Origin: Abditibacteriota bacterium
Lineage (GTDB): Bacteria > Armatimonadota > UBA5829
Assembly (NCBI GenBank): GCA_017958015.1
Contig: JAGDDM010000188.1
Coordinates: 1-6,464, forward strand
DNA: 6,464 bases
Reading direction: 5' to 3'
Of this stretch, positions 6,137 through 6,464 are shown one piece after another (the stretch's first letter is position 1; the number at the start of each line of letters is the position of its first letter). The translations under genes and the position numbers were made by a program. Under the pieces are notes generated by a model. It ran no database searches, was not told where the DNA came from, and saw only the letters and a list, made by a program, of their open reading frames with translations.

Positions 6137-6464
6137 CTGCTCGGCCCACATTTCGCCGTGGGCTTTGAGACCCTTGGGTCCGAAGTGGATGCCGTCTCCC
6201 GGCGGGTTGTCGTCTCTGTACTCCGCCTTGAGCACGTCGGTGTCCGGTCCCTGAAGTGCGGCGCCCATATCCCAGAGTTTCTGGTGGGCTGCCCGGACCT
6301 TGGGCCAGCTCTCGTGGCTCTTGTTCCAATAGGACACTTTGGCAATCATCCAGGGGAAGTACCAGCCCGCGTCCCGAACGGAGGACTTGATTGTTCTGTT
6401 CATGAGCTCCACGTAGACGTCGGTGTCCATGTTGGCATCGTTCTCGCCCTGATGCCAGAGCACC
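6107..6464 (-). CDS. SGNH/SASA-type carbohydrate esterase, C-terminal part
   Basis: Only the last 118 codons are in the window; the gene continues past the right edge, so the start and the nucleophilic Ser (normally in a GDS/GQS block near the N-terminus) are not visible. The visible part starts at VLWHQGEND, a block typical of the sialate O-acetylesterase/acetylxylan esterase (SASA, DUF303, CE6-like) group. It ends with DGIHFGPKGLKAHGEMWA, which supplies the Asp-x-x-His pair (D at 6194-6196, H at 6185-6187) of an SGNH triad. The family removes O-acetyl groups from sugars. The exact substrate cannot be told; beside a GH36 enzyme, acetylated plant polysaccharide is plausible. Signal peptide status is unknown. 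The GTG at 6461-6463 is an internal Val codon, not a start. The stop lies within an inverted repeat, and the gene converges on the large + strand gene. Confidence 0.8.
   Translation of the reverse strand, partial: VLWHQGENDANMDTDVYVELMNRTIKSSVRDAGWYFPWMIAKVSYWNKSHESWPKVRAAHQKLWDMGAALQGPDTDVLKAEYRDDNPPGDGIHFGPKGLKAHGEMWAEQVSKYLDKVL

Noticed and set aside
5931..6254. 107-codon + strand frame crossing the array and the esterase end
   Set aside because: No ribosome binding site, the sequence is explained by the hairpin array and by the antisense of the esterase, and the product shows no domain.
6461..6463. GTG as the start codon of the - strand gene
   Set aside because: It is followed at once by the LWHQGEND block, which lies well inside SASA-type proteins, so the gene extends beyond the window.

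Overview
The window holds one very large secreted protein gene on the + strand (17-5716, 1899 residues), a structured non-coding stretch of about 390 bases (5717-6106), and the 3' end of a convergent esterase gene on the - strand (6107 to beyond the right edge). It is bacterial: a GGAGG ribosome binding site, a typical Sec signal peptide and intrinsic terminators are all visible. Coding DNA is GC-rich with a strong preference for C in the third position, while the intergenic DNA is partly AT-rich. The lineage cannot be fixed from the sequence. The tandem OB-like C-terminus and the beta-helix modules recall multi-modular secreted proteins of gut or rumen bacteria such as Armatimonadota/Abditibacteriota or Lentisphaerota. 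The ACATCAC-spaced mini-hairpins recall intergenic repeats of intestinal Clostridia. Both are low-confidence impressions from memory.

The large protein reads, in order: signal peptide; a family GH36-like (alpha-galactosidase type) glycosidase with N-terminal sandwich, TIM barrel and C-terminal sandwich; a short leucine-rich-repeat unit; a fibronectin-III-like segment; two tandem copies of [carboxypeptidase-regulatory-like beta-sandwich + right-handed parallel beta-helix]; and two OB-like barrels. The likely job is extracellular or periplasmic attack on a galactose-containing polysaccharide, with the beta-helices acting as binding modules or as further lyase/hydrolase units.

The - strand gene ends in the block typical of SGNH/SASA-type carbohydrate esterases (WHQGEND and DGIHF motifs). 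An O-acetyl esterase beside a galactosidase fits a polysaccharide-utilisation neighbourhood, although the two genes converge and are not one operon.

The intergenic stretch contains a long-loop terminator-like hairpin after the big gene (5758-5819), a perfect 12-bp palindrome (5861-5872), a compact bidirectional terminator (5884-5912), and a modular array of small hairpins separated by five exact ACATCAC spacers (5963-6102). The array runs directly into a 16-bp inverted repeat (6104-6136) that encodes the last residues and stop codon of the esterase. This repeat array and its junction with the coding sequence are the least conventional part of the window.
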